From NCBI RefSeq assembly GCF_029167235.1, contig NZ_JARFTR010000046.1, positions 1 to 61,458 on the forward strand: a DNA stretch of 61,458 nucleotides, read 5' to 3'. This document shows positions 1-8,305 of this stretch, in pieces (within the stretch, counting starts at the first letter, position 1; every line of letters starts with the position of its first letter). The position numbers and the translations under genes were made by a program. The notes beneath the pieces are model-generated. The model had not been told where the DNA came from, did no database searches, and saw only the letters and a list, made by a program, of their open reading frames with translations. This stretch comes from Kamptonema sp. UHCC 0994 (GTDB lineage: Bacteria; Cyanobacteriota; Cyanobacteriia; Cyanobacteriales; Microcoleaceae).

Positions 1-172
1 TGGTTATTTTGTACAGTTCGGGATATTTAACTGCGCTTCTATCCCTAAAGTACCGTTGCCGACTTTCGTAAGTGCCGACATTAAACAGATTATTTGACCA
101 TCTCAACAGTTGCTCGACAATGGATTTGTCGCATCCTGTTAAATGCCAGATATCTTTTTGTACTGCATACAT
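1..172 (-). CDS. TnpB-like transposon protein, 5' fragment at window edge
   Basis: Reading leftward from an ATG at 172, the frame stays open for 57 codons to the window edge. A strong ribosome binding site (AGGAGGTGA) lies a few bases before the ATG. The peptide starts MYAVQKDIWHLTG and continues with RWSNNLFNVGTYESRQRYF. This resembles the start of cyanobacterial IS200/IS605-type TnpB proteins (…LS.NLYN…Y..RQ.F…), RNA-guided nucleases carried by these elements. The RuvC-like catalytic part would lie beyond the window, so activity cannot be judged. The hairpin-rich DNA just upstream (173-345) fits the left end of such an element. The family call rests on pattern memory of the N-terminus only. 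Confidence 0.62.
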   Translation of the reverse strand, partial: MYAVQKDIWHLTGCDKSIVEQLLRWSNNLFNVGTYESRQRYFRDRSAVKYPELYKIT

Positions 173-345
173 TAATTTCACCTCCTTTGATTTATTGTAC
201 TATACTTGGAAATATCTAACTGGGAGACTAAAGTCTCCCGACCCCTTTCATCCCTGGACTAAAGTCGCAGGGTTTTCAGGGTATTTTCTTATAAAATACC
301 TAAGTAGTCACTCCCTCAGTACCAAAGCTGGAGGTTTCTCCCTTC
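173..345 (-). mobile_element. Probable left end of the IS200/IS605-type element (hairpin cluster)
   Basis: Four hairpins follow one another upstream of the TnpB start. GGGAGACT / AGTCTCCC at 222-239 is a perfect 8-bp stem with a two-base loop. A second sits at about 253-273 around GACTAAAGTC, between CCCTG and CAGGG. A third is GGTATTTT / AAAATACC near 279-299. A fourth is an imperfect one near 325-346. Clusters of subterminal imperfect palindromes are typical of IS200/IS605 ends, which are recognised as folded single strands. The exact boundary is not visible. The element ends within about 100 bp of the lptA-like gene. Confidence 0.45.
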
Positions 346-381
346 AGCATATTCTCCAAAATTCTGAGCCTCACACACGCT

Positions 382-915
382 ATGATGCCCTCCGCTAAAA
401 TCCTTAACTCACTGACATTCAAAGGCTTAGCACTGCTATTGCCCCTAACCCTAGCAGGCGCGATCGCCTCTCCCACCTATCCCCAAGCCAACCCGCCTAG
501 CAAAAATGGGCCCGGCCGCACCCTCACAGTGCGTTCTGACATCCAAGAAGCCGACTCCAAAACAGGCATCGTCACCGCACGCGGTAACGTCCAGATCAAC
601 TATCCCTCTCGGCAAATTCAGGCAACCGCCACTCAAGCTCAATATTTTAGCCGGGAACGTCGCATTGTCCTCCGGGGAGATGTTTATGTTTTGCAGGAAG
701 GCAACAGTTTGCGTGGTGAAACCGTGACATACCTAATCGACGAAGGGCGCTTTATCGCCTTGCCAGAATCCCAAGGGCAAGTCGAATCTATCTACATAGT
801 CTCCCCAGAACAGGACGCAGCAGCTCAAAGCACCACCAGCCCGGAAACTCCCCCGTACAATCCCAAACCAGCGTTCAAAACGCCAATGAGTCCTCCGACA
901 GCCCCTCGGCAGTAG
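382..915 (+). CDS. LptA/OstA-family periplasmic LPS transport protein
   Basis: 177 residues. A hydrophobic N-terminal segment (residues about 10-30, ending near AGAIASPTYP) looks like a Sec signal peptide. The middle part (about 45-140) has the OstA/LptA pattern: TLTVRSDIQEADSKTGIVTARGNV, then QINYPSRQIQATATQAQYF and RIVLRGDVYVLQEGNSLRGE. These are repeated short beta strands, as in the LptA beta-jellyroll that bridges lipopolysaccharide from the inner to the outer membrane. The tail is Pro/Thr-rich and probably disordered. Two ATGs stand in tandem at 382 and 385. It precedes lptB (gap 139 bp) and an LptF/G permease, which supports the role. A transposon end lies directly upstream, so its promoter may be affected. 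Confidence 0.82.
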   Translation: MMPSAKILNSLTFKGLALLLPLTLAGAIASPTYPQANPPSKNGPGRTLTVRSDIQEADSKTGIVTARGNVQINYPSRQIQATATQAQYFSRERRIVLRGDVYVLQEGNSLRGETVTYLIDEGRFIALPESQGQVESIYIVSPEQDAAAQSTTSPETPPYNPKPAFKTPMSPPTAPRQ

Positions 916-1054
916 ATGGGTCATTAAGAAATTTTTGCCTGTAAACATCTACTTGGGTATTTCCCAAATTTCGCCTTTTGTAGAAATTCGAGGCTTTAAA
1001 TTATTGAACTTTAGACTTTTAGAGTGTCTGCTGTGGAGGCTGCTGCGCTAAAAA

Positions 1055-1783
1055 ATGAAAATTGTGCTGGAGAATATTCACAAATCCTATGGAAAGCGCC
1101 CCGTTGTCAGTCGAGTTAACATTTCAGTAGCCCAAGGGGAAATAGTTGGATTGCTAGGCCCCAACGGCGCAGGCAAAACCACAACATTTTATATTGCCAC
1201 AGGTTTAGAAAGGCCAAATCAAGGTATCGTTTGGCTCAACGATCTGGACATCACAGGGTTGCCAATGCATAAGCGGGCGCATTTGGGTATTGGCTATCTT
1301 GCCCAAGAAGCAAGTATTTTTCGCCACTTGAGCGTCCGGGACAATATACTTCTAGTGATGGAACAAACTAAAGTACCGCGCCGCGAGTGGCGGGAACGAC
1401 TTGATTTCCTCCTGCGAGAGTTCCGCTTAGAAAGAGTGGCAAATAATTTAGGGGTGCAGGTTTCAGGGGGAGAGCGCAGGCGGACGGAATTGGCGAGAGC
1501 TTTGGCTGCTGGGCCTTCGGGGCCGAAATTTCTATTGTTAGACGAACCATTTGCGGGGGTCGATCCGATCGCCGTATCGGAAATTCAAACTATAGTAGCT
1601 AAATTGCGCGATCGCGACATCGGCATTTTAATCACCGACCATAACGTTCGAGAAACCCTAGAAATTACAGACAGAGCTTACATCATGCGGGACGGGCAAA
1701 TTTTAGCTTCCGGGGGAGCTGAAGAACTTTACAGCAACCCTTTGGTGCGGCAATATTATTTAGGCAACAGTTTTCAACGTTAG
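1055..1783 (+). CDS. lptB: LPS export ABC transporter ATP-binding protein LptB
   Basis: 242 residues, the usual size of LptB. The ATPase motifs are intact: Walker A GPNGAGKT (35-42), Q-loop Q84, signature VSGGE (136-140), Walker B FLLLDEP (159-165) and H-loop His196. The phrase LDEPFAGVDPIAV and the ending SNPLVRQYYLGNSF are characteristic of the LptB subfamily. It powers lipopolysaccharide extraction from the inner membrane together with LptF/G permeases; the permease gene follows 74 bp downstream. Start ATG at 1055 gives the standard N-terminus MKIVLENIHKSYG. Confidence 0.93.
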   Translation: MKIVLENIHKSYGKRPVVSRVNISVAQGEIVGLLGPNGAGKTTTFYIATGLERPNQGIVWLNDLDITGLPMHKRAHLGIGYLAQEASIFRHLSVRDNILLVMEQTKVPRREWRERLDFLLREFRLERVANNLGVQVSGGERRRTELARALAAGPSGPKFLLLDEPFAGVDPIAVSEIQTIVAKLRDRDIGILITDHNVRETLEITDRAYIMRDGQILASGGAEELYSNPLVRQYYLGNSFQR

Positions 1784-1824
1784 CTATTTTGTATAAGCAA
1801 TTTTCCAGCAAGTGAGGTCGTGTC

Positions 1825-1859
1825 TAGCAATTAGCAATTAGCAATTAGCAATTAGTAAT
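1825..1859 (+). repeat. Heptamer tandem repeat (TAGCAAT)n
   Basis: Five head-to-tail units of TAGCAAT, the last degenerate (TAGTAAT). The last unit contributes the AT of the ATG at 1858, so the apparent start of the permease gene sits on the repeat border. Such short tandem heptamers are common in filamentous cyanobacteria. Confidence 0.9.
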
Positions 1860-3030
1860 GAAATTAGAAATATCCAAAACTTTCAATTCGTTTAGCTGGC
1901 GGCTTCCCAGAATTTCGGTAATGGATTGGTACCTTACCAAAGAACTCATCGGGCCATTTTTGTTTGGCGTTGGCCTATTTTCATCAGTTGGCGTAACCGT
2001 CGGAGCCGTATTTGAATTAGTGCGGAGAGTTACAGAATCCGGCTTACCTTTCAGCACCGCCATCCAAATTTTTCTGTTAAAAATGCCCTACTTTATTGTA
2101 CTGGCATTTCCAATGTCAATGCTCTTGGCAAGTTTAATGGCTTACAGTCGGATGTCCAGCGACAGTGAAATCGTAGCTCTCCGCAGTTGCGGTATTAATG
2201 TCTATAGGTTGGTAGTGCCAGCAGCTATCCTGAGTTTAGCTGTTACTGGCATGACTTTTGCCATGAACGAGTTAATTGTTCCCGCCGCTAACTACCAAGC
2301 AACTATTACTTTAGATCGAGCTCTGAAGCGAGAAAAGCCCCTATTTCAAGAGAAAAACATTTTCTATCCAGAGTTTCGCAATGTTGACAAAGGTGATGGT
2401 GAAGAAAGCGTACTTACGCGCTTATTTTATGCCGAACAGTTTGACGGTAAGCGGATGAAAGGTTTGACTATTCTTGACCGTTCCCAACCTGATATCAACC
2501 AAATTATCTCCTCAGAATCAGCCACTTGGAACCCAGCTCAAAATTCCTGGGATTTTTTCAATGGTACTGTTTATATAGTAGCTCCTGATGGCTCTTACCG
2601 TAATATTGTCCGCTTTGAACACCAACAACTGCAACTACCCCGCACGCCTTTAGACTTAGCTGCAAAAGCGCGGGACTATGGGGAAATGAACATTGCCCAA
2701 GCTATAGATTATTTGAATTTAATTCGCTCAAGTGGCGACGAGCAGAAAATTCGCAAGCTTAAGGTGCGAATTCAAGAGAAGTATGCTTTGCCTTTTGTTT
2801 GTATTGTTTTTGGTTTGGTAGGAGCTGCTTTAGGAACTAAGCCACAGCGGACTGGTAGAGCTACCAGTTTTGGGATTAGCGTGATTGTGATTTTTACTTA
2901 TTATGTGTTCTCTTTCATCACCAGTTCAATGGGTTTGAAAGCTATTTTGACTCCAGTAATGGCTGCTTGGCTACCGATGATTTGTGGTTTGGGTGTAGGT
3001 GGATTACTGTTAGTGCGTGCTTCGCGGTAA
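1858..3030 (+). CDS. LptF/LptG-family LPS export permease (YjgP/YjgQ)
   Basis: 390 residues. Topology fits LptF/G. There are three hydrophobic segments in the N-terminal third (about residues 30-55, 70-92, 115-135), then a soluble periplasmic beta-rich part (about 150-290), and three C-terminal membrane segments (about 310-390). The N-terminal motif MDWYLTKELIGPFLFGVG matches cyanobacterial members. The start is uncertain: ATG 1858 lies on the edge of a heptamer repeat, and an in-frame ATG at 1921 gives MDWYLTKEL. The preceding residues RISV also look family-like, so the longer form is kept. It forms the membrane part of the exporter driven by LptB. Cyanobacteria often have a single such permease that may homodimerise; that point is inference. 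Confidence 0.88.
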   Translation: MKLEISKTFNSFSWRLPRISVMDWYLTKELIGPFLFGVGLFSSVGVTVGAVFELVRRVTESGLPFSTAIQIFLLKMPYFIVLAFPMSMLLASLMAYSRMSSDSEIVALRSCGINVYRLVVPAAILSLAVTGMTFAMNELIVPAANYQATITLDRALKREKPLFQEKNIFYPEFRNVDKGDGEESVLTRLFYAEQFDGKRMKGLTILDRSQPDINQIISSESATWNPAQNSWDFFNGTVYIVAPDGSYRNIVRFEHQQLQLPRTPLDLAAKARDYGEMNIAQAIDYLNLIRSSGDEQKIRKLKVRIQEKYALPFVCIVFGLVGAALGTKPQRTGRATSFGISVIVIFTYYVFSFITSSMGLKAILTPVMAAWLPMICGLGVGGLLLVRASR

Positions 3031-3052
3031 GGCTAATCTAAGATGAGGAAAG

Positions 3053-3103
3053 ATATCCGTAATGCCAGTATAGCAACCGCCCAGAGGGCGGCGTTACGGA
3101 TAT
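3053..3103. repeat. Palindromic repeat element with GC-rich core
   Basis: The outer arms ATATCCGTAA (3053-3062) and TTACGGATAT (3094-3103) are perfect inverted repeats. Inside lies the palindrome CCGCCC-AGA-GGGCGG. The 22 bases at 3076-3097 recur at 53844-53865 downstream of gyrA, so this is a dispersed family. It lies 20 bp after the LptF/G stop and could also act as a terminator. Confidence 0.75.
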
Positions 3104-3124
3104 TTTTGCGTAATTCCTGAAACA

Positions 3125-3190
3125 AAAACCGCGTTTCCTGAAGTGTTTCTCTAAAAATAGCAATTTCAGAGAAATTAGAAACCCGGTTTT
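3125..3190. repeat. Small inverted-repeat element with GAAACCCGGTTT arms
   Basis: AAAACCGCGTTTC (3125-3137) and GAAACCCGGTTTT (3178-3190) are inverted copies with one mismatch. The same AGAAACCCGGTTTCT palindrome occurs at 8821-8835 and, as a perfect 17-mer, at 24589-24605. This is a dispersed palindrome family. Confidence 0.65.
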
Positions 3191-3284
3191 GATGATAGCT
3201 TTTATAAGCTCTCAATACTTACTTGAGAATGTAGCTTTTCAATCTTGAATTTAAGAAAAATTGAGAAGTGATAAATGATTTTAT

Positions 3285-3318
3285 TTCCTTCTTCCTTCTT
3301 CCTTCTTCCTTCTTCCTT
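3285..3318. repeat. Heptamer tandem repeat (CCTTCTT)n
   Basis: About five units of CCTTCTT directly downstream of the PEP-CTERM gene stop codon (that gene runs leftward and ends at 3321). The same heptamer family, in either orientation, is found at 54107-54140, 54571-54604 and 58931-58986. Confidence 0.88.
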
Positions 3319-3320
3319 AA

Positions 3321-4004
3321 TTAAGCTGTTTTGCGATTGCGGCGACGACGAGCAATAGCCATTCCACCAGCACCCAGTGCCATACCAGCCATAGTAATTG
3401 GTTCGGGTACTGCTTGGGCCGAAACTGTGAAGTCGTTGTAGTCGCTGTCACCCGACAGCGTATCCTCAAATGAAATTGCCACAGGATCACCAAAAGGACT
3501 TGCTGAAGTTTGACTACCCGCAGCATCGTACCCTACTCCCTCGGAACCACCAGTGGAATTAAAGACGGCTTGCTGGCTACCTCCATTCTGACTGCTTGTA
3601 GAGAATACAGTCTTCATGACATTACCCCACAAAGTACCGCTGAGTCCCAGGCTGTAGACTTGGTTCGCAAGAAATGTAAAATTTGTGGTAGCAGAACCAA
3701 CTAAGTTACTGGCAGTTCCCAACCAGCTATCAGTACCATAACTATTGCCTTGATAACCTGCATCTGCGGTGTTGGCTTTTGTAAACAGGTTTTTTATCAG
3801 CACTTGATTCGCATCATAAACTCCCAAGGATGATAGGGCTGCTCCCTGAGATTTAAGGAAAGTAAAGTTAACTGTAGTATCTTGGTCAAAACTAATGCCT
3901 GTGGTTCCAAAAGTGGCAGCGTTTGCTGAAGTTGTCATGCTCAGCATCGCAGTTACGGCTGCTGCTGCTGCTGCTGTTAGTTTAGTCAAGTCTATAGTTT
4001 TCAT
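3321..4004 (-). CDS. PEP-CTERM sorting-domain protein with DUF4114-like region
   Basis: 227 residues. A signal peptide is clear: MKTIDLTKLT then an Ala/Thr/Met-rich core ending at SANAA (about residue 30). The C-terminus is a PEP-CTERM sorting signal: VPEP (about 199-202), a hydrophobic helix, and the basic tail ARRRRNRKTA. Just before it, ISFEDTLSGDSDYNDF resembles the DUF4114 motif. PEP-CTERM proteins are exported and processed by an exosortase, usually in exopolysaccharide-producing bacteria; no exosortase gene is in this window. The substrate or partner is unknown. The upstream region carries two operator-like palindromes (4195-4275). Confidence 0.85.
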   Translation of the reverse strand: MKTIDLTKLTAAAAAAVTAMLSMTTSANAATFGTTGISFDQDTTVNFTFLKSQGAALSSLGVYDANQVLIKNLFTKANTADAGYQGNSYGTDSWLGTASNLVGSATTNFTFLANQVYSLGLSGTLWGNVMKTVFSTSSQNGGSQQAVFNSTGGSEGVGYDAAGSQTSASPFGDPVAISFEDTLSGDSDYNDFTVSAQAVPEPITMAGMALGAGGMAIARRRRNRKTA

Positions 4005-4194
4005 AATTTTGCGTCTCCCTGGTAATCTCTGTTCATACTTTTCATTATGGTTGATCTCACTGTAAGTATTAACAGAATTGATGAGGTTTCACGGAATCTT
4101 CACAGAAATCTCGCCTTTTATGAAATTGGCCAAAAATCACTCAGTGAATCTTTGCTGATGCTAGTAAAAGCGTAGTTTTTCTATCTGATTATTA

Positions 4195-4275
4195 TCCGTA
4201 AAGTTACGGACTGTGTGTCTGAATTTGTCTCAAGTCAACCCTGGGTTTTCTTATTATTCTCCGTGAAATTACGGA
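4195..4275. promoter_or_regulatory. Twin palindromes upstream of the PEP-CTERM gene
   Basis: TCCGTAAAGTTACGGA (4195-4210) is a perfect palindrome. TCCGTGAAATTACGGA (4260-4275) is a near copy with one G-T pair. Each is flanked by TTATT before and CT after, and each is followed by a TCTCAAGT(C/A)AAC(C/T)CT block, so a 65-bp unit is imperfectly duplicated. They lie 190-270 bp upstream of the leftward PEP-CTERM start and just after the stop of the 4321-5610 gene. They could be paired operator sites or a degraded repeat. The whole 4005-4320 gap contains no convincing gene. Confidence 0.45.
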
Positions 4276-4320
4276 CTCCGTACTTGAATGAATCTGTTCT
4301 CAAGTAAACTCTCAGCCTGA

Positions 4321-5610
4321 TTACGGATTGGCAAAGGTATTGATTTCGCCTCCGCCGATATAGCGCCCTTGCATGGGGCGGGGTAATGAGACAGACTCGC
4401 TGGCGGGCCCAATCGGTGATAATGTCTGATTTACTTGGTTAGGGGTAACTCCAAAGTTAGGGCCAGAGGATGAGGGGTATGAGACTGATGGCAATCCAAT
4501 ATTTCCTGAATTGGTAGAGTTGGAGTCAATTATTTTGCTTCCCTGAATGGCACTAGGAAAAGAAGATTGCCCGAAATTGTTTGGTACTGTTGACTCTACC
4601 CTTGTTATTGTTGGTGAAGGTGCAGAGGGTGTGATAGGTTGCACTTCAGGAATAGGCGCAGAGCCAGACAAATTGGTTTGGTAAAGATTGTTCGTCTGGT
4701 TATTTGGATAAAAATTGTTGGGCTGGTTAATTTGATAGGGGTTAGTCAGGGGGTTAATTTGAGTGGGATTATTGGGTTGGGTGCTAGTTATTGGCTGGGA
4801 ATTCAGGTTAGCGCTGGGTATACTGGGATTCAGCCCCGGAAATAGTTGTTGGGTAGTAGTAGGAGGGTTTGAAAATTGAGCTTGATTGGCGGTTAAAGCC
4901 GGATTTGTATTTGGTTTCAAAGGAGAATTGCTAGAGTTGGCAACATCAGAAGTTTGGACAGTTTTTTGAGTAGGAAAGTTCGTATTTCTGTATTTTTCCA
5001 TTGCTGCTTGTAGAGGACTTATTGGTAATGGGTTGGGGCTGGGCTTCCCGGAATTGGGGAAGTTGGTAGCAGATAGGGAAGTTGCTGGGGCTGGAGATGA
5101 AGAGTCTGTGGTAAATGCCCCGCCTGGGGCAGAATTAACGTTAAGCCGATTGTTATTGGCAGATGCTGGGATAGTTGTAATTTCGGAGTTGGGAAGGGCG
5201 AAATATCTGTCGGCTAAGGAGGGTTTGGACGTGGACTCTGGTTGTGAAGTTTTCAATCGGCGATTGCGAATTTCATCAAACAAACCCTGAGTATGAATCA
5301 CTTGATTATTGGGTAAACCAGCACTTGCACTGGAGCGATTCAACTGATTTATCAAGACTGGTACTGTGTCTATATCAGCAGCAATTCTGCTGTCTTCGGG
5401 AGAGAGGGTTGTATTTTGATCTATAGGAATAGAATCAGCAGTATTTTCCTCGTCAATGCTCAACCATTCTGGATGTACCGACACTTCCCAGAGAAAGACT
5501 CCACCTAGACAAAAAACTACCGTCGGTATCCAAACAGTAGGCTGAGTCAAGGGTCGAAACTGGGCGGCGAGATGGCGGATAGATGTAGGGAGTAGTTTTA
5601 AGGGAGACAT
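4321..5610 (-). CDS. Unknown membrane-anchored low-complexity protein
   Basis: 429 residues, not recognised. One membrane segment lies near the N-terminus (about residues 28-48, VWIPTVVFCLGGVFLWEVSV), after a short basic stretch. The rest is predicted outside the cytoplasm and is very rich in Pro, Asn, Ser, Thr and Gln, with runs such as NPTQINPLTNPYQINQPNN. The most ordered-looking pieces are the part after the membrane segment (AADIDTVPVLINQLNRSSA) and the ending RYIGGGEINTFANP. The composition suggests a periplasmic linker or cell-envelope protein. No function is proposed. The start ATG at 5610 gives MSPLKLLPTSIRH. Confidence 0.7.
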   Translation of the reverse strand: MSPLKLLPTSIRHLAAQFRPLTQPTVWIPTVVFCLGGVFLWEVSVHPEWLSIDEENTADSIPIDQNTTLSPEDSRIAADIDTVPVLINQLNRSSASAGLPNNQVIHTQGLFDEIRNRRLKTSQPESTSKPSLADRYFALPNSEITTIPASANNNRLNVNSAPGGAFTTDSSSPAPATSLSATNFPNSGKPSPNPLPISPLQAAMEKYRNTNFPTQKTVQTSDVANSSNSPLKPNTNPALTANQAQFSNPPTTTQQLFPGLNPSIPSANLNSQPITSTQPNNPTQINPLTNPYQINQPNNFYPNNQTNNLYQTNLSGSAPIPEVQPITPSAPSPTITRVESTVPNNFGQSSFPSAIQGSKIIDSNSTNSGNIGLPSVSYPSSSGPNFGVTPNQVNQTLSPIGPASESVSLPRPMQGRYIGGGEINTFANP

Positions 5611-5885
5611 AGTTTTAGGAATTCAAAGATTAAAAATTAAAGATTAAAAATTGGAAATTATGATGTGGTAAGAGTTTTAGTTAAGTTGCTAAGATGGTTT
5701 GATTGGGTAATGTTGAGTTTTTTTTAATTCTGACTAGGGATTTAGAAAAATATTTGACTCTATCCTAATATATCATAAGCAAAGCGATCGCTAATGGATG
5801 GGATGTCAGGGGAAATCGGGTAAAGTATAAAAAGCAAGCCGATCGCTTGCAGAAAGTGAAGAAACAGGGATGTGAGATTTTCAAT

Positions 5886-6617
5886 ATGAAAAAAATAGTA
5901 GAAGTTTTACCTAATCGAGAGGCGCTGACCAAGCGATCGCTCGAAGTCATCTGCTCTCAAATAGAAGCAGCGATCGCAGAGCGCGGCATCTGTACAATTG
6001 CCTTGGCTGGAGGGAGTACGCCTCAGCCTGTCTACGAAGCGATCGCAGCTTGCGATTTACCTTGGGAGCAAATTCACGTATTTTGGGGTGATGAACGCTA
6101 CGTACCGCCAGAACACCCAGATAGCAATCAGCGAATGGCTCGTCAGGCTTGGCTGGACAAAGTGAAAATTCCAGCAGCAAATATCCATCCGATGCCTACC
6201 GGTGCAGGCGATCCTGCAAAGGATGCCCTCGCTCACCAAACTCAGTTACAGGAATTTTTTAAAGTATCGGCTGTTGAGTTTCCAGCTTTTGACATAATTT
6301 TATTGGGAATTGGGGACGATGCCCACACAGCATCGCTGTTTCCGCGCACAGAGGCCCTGCAAGTGCGCGATCGCCTGATTACAGTAGGTAACAAAGAAGG
6401 TCAACCCCGGATCACATTTACAGTAACCTTAATTAATCACGCCCGCAGCGTCATCTTCATCATCGCCGGAGCTAGTAAAAAACCAGCTCTTGTGCAAATT
6501 TTTGCCCCTTCAGGTGACGAAACTACCTACCCCGCCCGACTTATCCAACCACAAGGCGAACTTTGGTGGCTATTAGATGCAACGGCGGGTGAAGACCTAC
6601 AGTCGCAAAAGGCATGA
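5886..6617 (+). CDS. pgl: 6-phosphogluconolactonase
   Basis: 243 residues from ATG 5886 (MKKIVEVLPNREAL); a TTG 39 bases upstream is in frame but gives a tail not typical of the family. It hydrolyses 6-phosphogluconolactone to 6-phosphogluconate in the oxidative pentose phosphate pathway. Family motifs are visible: the phosphate-binding ALAGGSTPQPVYEA near residue 40, FWGDERYVPPEHPDSN near 70-85, and ILLGIGDDAHTASLFP near 138-153. It is a single gene on this strand, followed 80 bp later by the zinc-ribbon/FHA gene. Confidence 0.94.
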   Translation: MKKIVEVLPNREALTKRSLEVICSQIEAAIAERGICTIALAGGSTPQPVYEAIAACDLPWEQIHVFWGDERYVPPEHPDSNQRMARQAWLDKVKIPAANIHPMPTGAGDPAKDALAHQTQLQEFFKVSAVEFPAFDIILLGIGDDAHTASLFPRTEALQVRDRLITVGNKEGQPRITFTVTLINHARSVIFIIAGASKKPALVQIFAPSGDETTYPARLIQPQGELWWLLDATAGEDLQSQKA

Positions 6618-6697
6618 CAATTGTTAAGATATGACCGTCTACTTGTCTGTTCTGACAGGGGCGGTTCTCTAAGACACAGCCGGTAAAGGAGAAATCA

Positions 6698-7486
6698 ATG
6701 ATTGTCTGTCCTAATTGCAATCACCAAAACCCTGATGGAGCCAACCAGTGCGAGGCTTGCTACACGCCTTTACCCGCAACTGCCAGTTGTCCTAACTGCG
6801 GTGCGGCTGTTCAGACTGATGCCACTTTCTGCGGACAGTGCGGCTTTAACCTGCGTCCAAGTTCTTCAACCCACGAGGCTGAGACAGCAGTTGCAGGTGC
6901 CTCAGCTATTCCGCCGACAGTTGTATCTCCGGCTGTGCCTAATTTAGTGTCACCAGATCCGTTGATTGAACCTGAACCTTTAGTAGCGACGGCGGTAGCA
7001 TCGCCCAATCTGGAAAAATCCAGTGCTAACAGTGCTGTAACTGCGGCCCCTGCACCGATTGAGGTTCCAGTACCACAGCCAGTTGCTCAAGTTCCATCTC
7101 AAAGCTCTCCCCCTGTGGGAATGGCTGTGGGAGGGGTGGCGAGAACTCAATTGCAACAGCAGGCGGCGCGGCTGGTACACATCCAAAGTAATACTGCGGT
7201 TGAATTACCGGCAAATTTATCGGTAATTCACATCGGCAAACCAAATGACTTGGTACCACCCGATATTGATGTTTCAGGATTTCCAAATTCTGAAGTGGTT
7301 TCTCGCACCCACGCGGATATCCGAGTGGAAGGAGATGCTTATTACATCGAAGATGTCGGCAGTTCCAACGGCACTTACATTAATAATACTCCACTGTCTA
7401 AGGGAAATCGCCATCGGTTGCGGCCAGGCGATCGCATCTCTTTAGGCAAAGGAGACATGGTTTCATTTTTATTTCAACTCTCTTAG
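6698..7486 (+). CDS. Double zinc ribbon / FHA domain protein
   Basis: 262 residues in three parts. First are two zinc ribbons at the N-terminus: CPNC…CEAC (about 4-21) and CPNCG…CGQCG (about 31-48). Then comes a Pro/Ala/Val-rich linker (about 55-150). A C-terminal FHA domain (about 165-262) has the conserved SRTHADI and GSSNGTYIN motifs. FHA domains bind phosphothreonine peptides, so the protein is likely a signalling adaptor acting with Ser/Thr kinases. The ribosome binding site AAAGGAG is good. A second FHA gene follows 81 bp downstream in the same direction, probably co-transcribed. Confidence 0.86.
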   Translation: MIVCPNCNHQNPDGANQCEACYTPLPATASCPNCGAAVQTDATFCGQCGFNLRPSSSTHEAETAVAGASAIPPTVVSPAVPNLVSPDPLIEPEPLVATAVASPNLEKSSANSAVTAAPAPIEVPVPQPVAQVPSQSSPPVGMAVGGVARTQLQQQAARLVHIQSNTAVELPANLSVIHIGKPNDLVPPDIDVSGFPNSEVVSRTHADIRVEGDAYYIEDVGSSNGTYINNTPLSKGNRHRLRPGDRISLGKGDMVSFLFQLS

Positions 7487-7567
7487 AGCAATTTTGGATT
7501 TGAGAGTTCAAATCTCAAATCTTAAATTGCTACTTGGGGCTCCCTACCAACACTCTATGTTGCCAAT

Positions 7568-8044
7568 GTGATTAAGCTCACTCTGCTACATCCATTGCAG
7601 TCTATACCCGTCCGAAGCTGGGCCTTTGAAGACGAATTGGTCGTTCGGATTGGTCGCTCTACTGATAACCATGTGGTTCTTTACAGCGCTGTCGTCTCCC
7701 GCCGCCACGTCGAGTTGCGGCGTACCGGTGTGAATTGGGAAGTGATTAATTTGGGTACGAATGGCACTTACCTGGATGGTAAACCCATAACTCAGGTTCC
7801 TGTTGTGGATGGGTTAATCATTCATTTGGCTCGCTCTGGGCCGAAGATTCAAATTCATTTGGAGAAGCAGGAGGTAAAGCCACAGTCAGGAAGAGTTGCT
7901 GTGAAGCCAAGAGATACTAAGGCAGTGAACGATCAGGAGGCCCTAGTGCAGATTAGCGTGATTTCTGTGGGCGACTATCCTCATAGGGGGCCGTCTAAAG
8001 AGGAGGATTTAACGGAGGGAGATTGCAAGCGCGATAAAAGTTAA
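7568..8044 (+). CDS. FHA domain protein
   Basis: 158 residues starting at GTG 7568 (MIKLTLLHPLQSIPV). The only ATG nearby, at 7556, runs into a stop after four codons. An FHA domain fills residues about 1-100, with VRIGRSTDNHVVL, SRRHVELR and LGTNGTYLDGKP. The tail (about 105-158) is charged and unrecognised. N-terminal FHA domains of this type (TLLHPLQ…SWAFED) often precede Ser/Thr kinase domains in cyanobacteria; here it stands alone. It is the second FHA gene in a row, and a decayed FHA-kinase gene lies just beyond on the other strand. Confidence 0.82.
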   Translation: MIKLTLLHPLQSIPVRSWAFEDELVVRIGRSTDNHVVLYSAVVSRRHVELRRTGVNWEVINLGTNGTYLDGKPITQVPVVDGLIIHLARSGPKIQIHLEKQEVKPQSGRVAVKPRDTKAVNDQEALVQISVISVGDYPHRGPSKEEDLTEGDCKRDKS

Positions 8045-8089
8045 TAGGAGCTTTGGGTGGGGTGAGGGAATGGCGGGGGCGCAAGTCTA

Positions 8090-8302
8090 CTAACTTACTT
8101 TGCTAACTTTTGAGATACTAGATTTTCGGCCGTTTCTGCGGTTATCAACTGTTTGCCAGTAATCGTAGTAAGTATTAAAATCAATCGGGACTTCTTGACC
8201 TACTTCTACCTCAAGAATATCTGCATACCAAATAATGTAACGATTGCCGCTGTGTGCTTGAACCAGTATTTTGTAGTTGGGATATTCAAGCCCAAAGGAC
8301 AT
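8090..8302 (-). CDS. Small hypothetical protein
   Basis: 70 residues, MSFGLEYPNYKILVQAHSGN and onward, with aromatic-rich middle (RYIIWYADILEVEVG) and basic Ser-rich tail. Not recognised. Its ATG lies four bases after the former stop codon (TAG, 8306-8308) of the decayed FHA-kinase gene, so it was probably the distal gene of that operon. No signal peptide or membrane segment is visible. It has no stop codons or frame damage, so it may still be functional if a promoter remains. Confidence 0.5.
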   Translation of the reverse strand: MSFGLEYPNYKILVQAHSGNRYIIWYADILEVEVGQEVPIDFNTYYDYWQTVDNRRNGRKSSISKVSKVS

Positions 8303-8305
8303 CCC

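Noticed and set aside
72-398. A 108-codon plus-strand open frame at the left end
   Set aside because: It overlaps the TnpB-like gene on the other strand and the hairpin-rich element end; no protein character.
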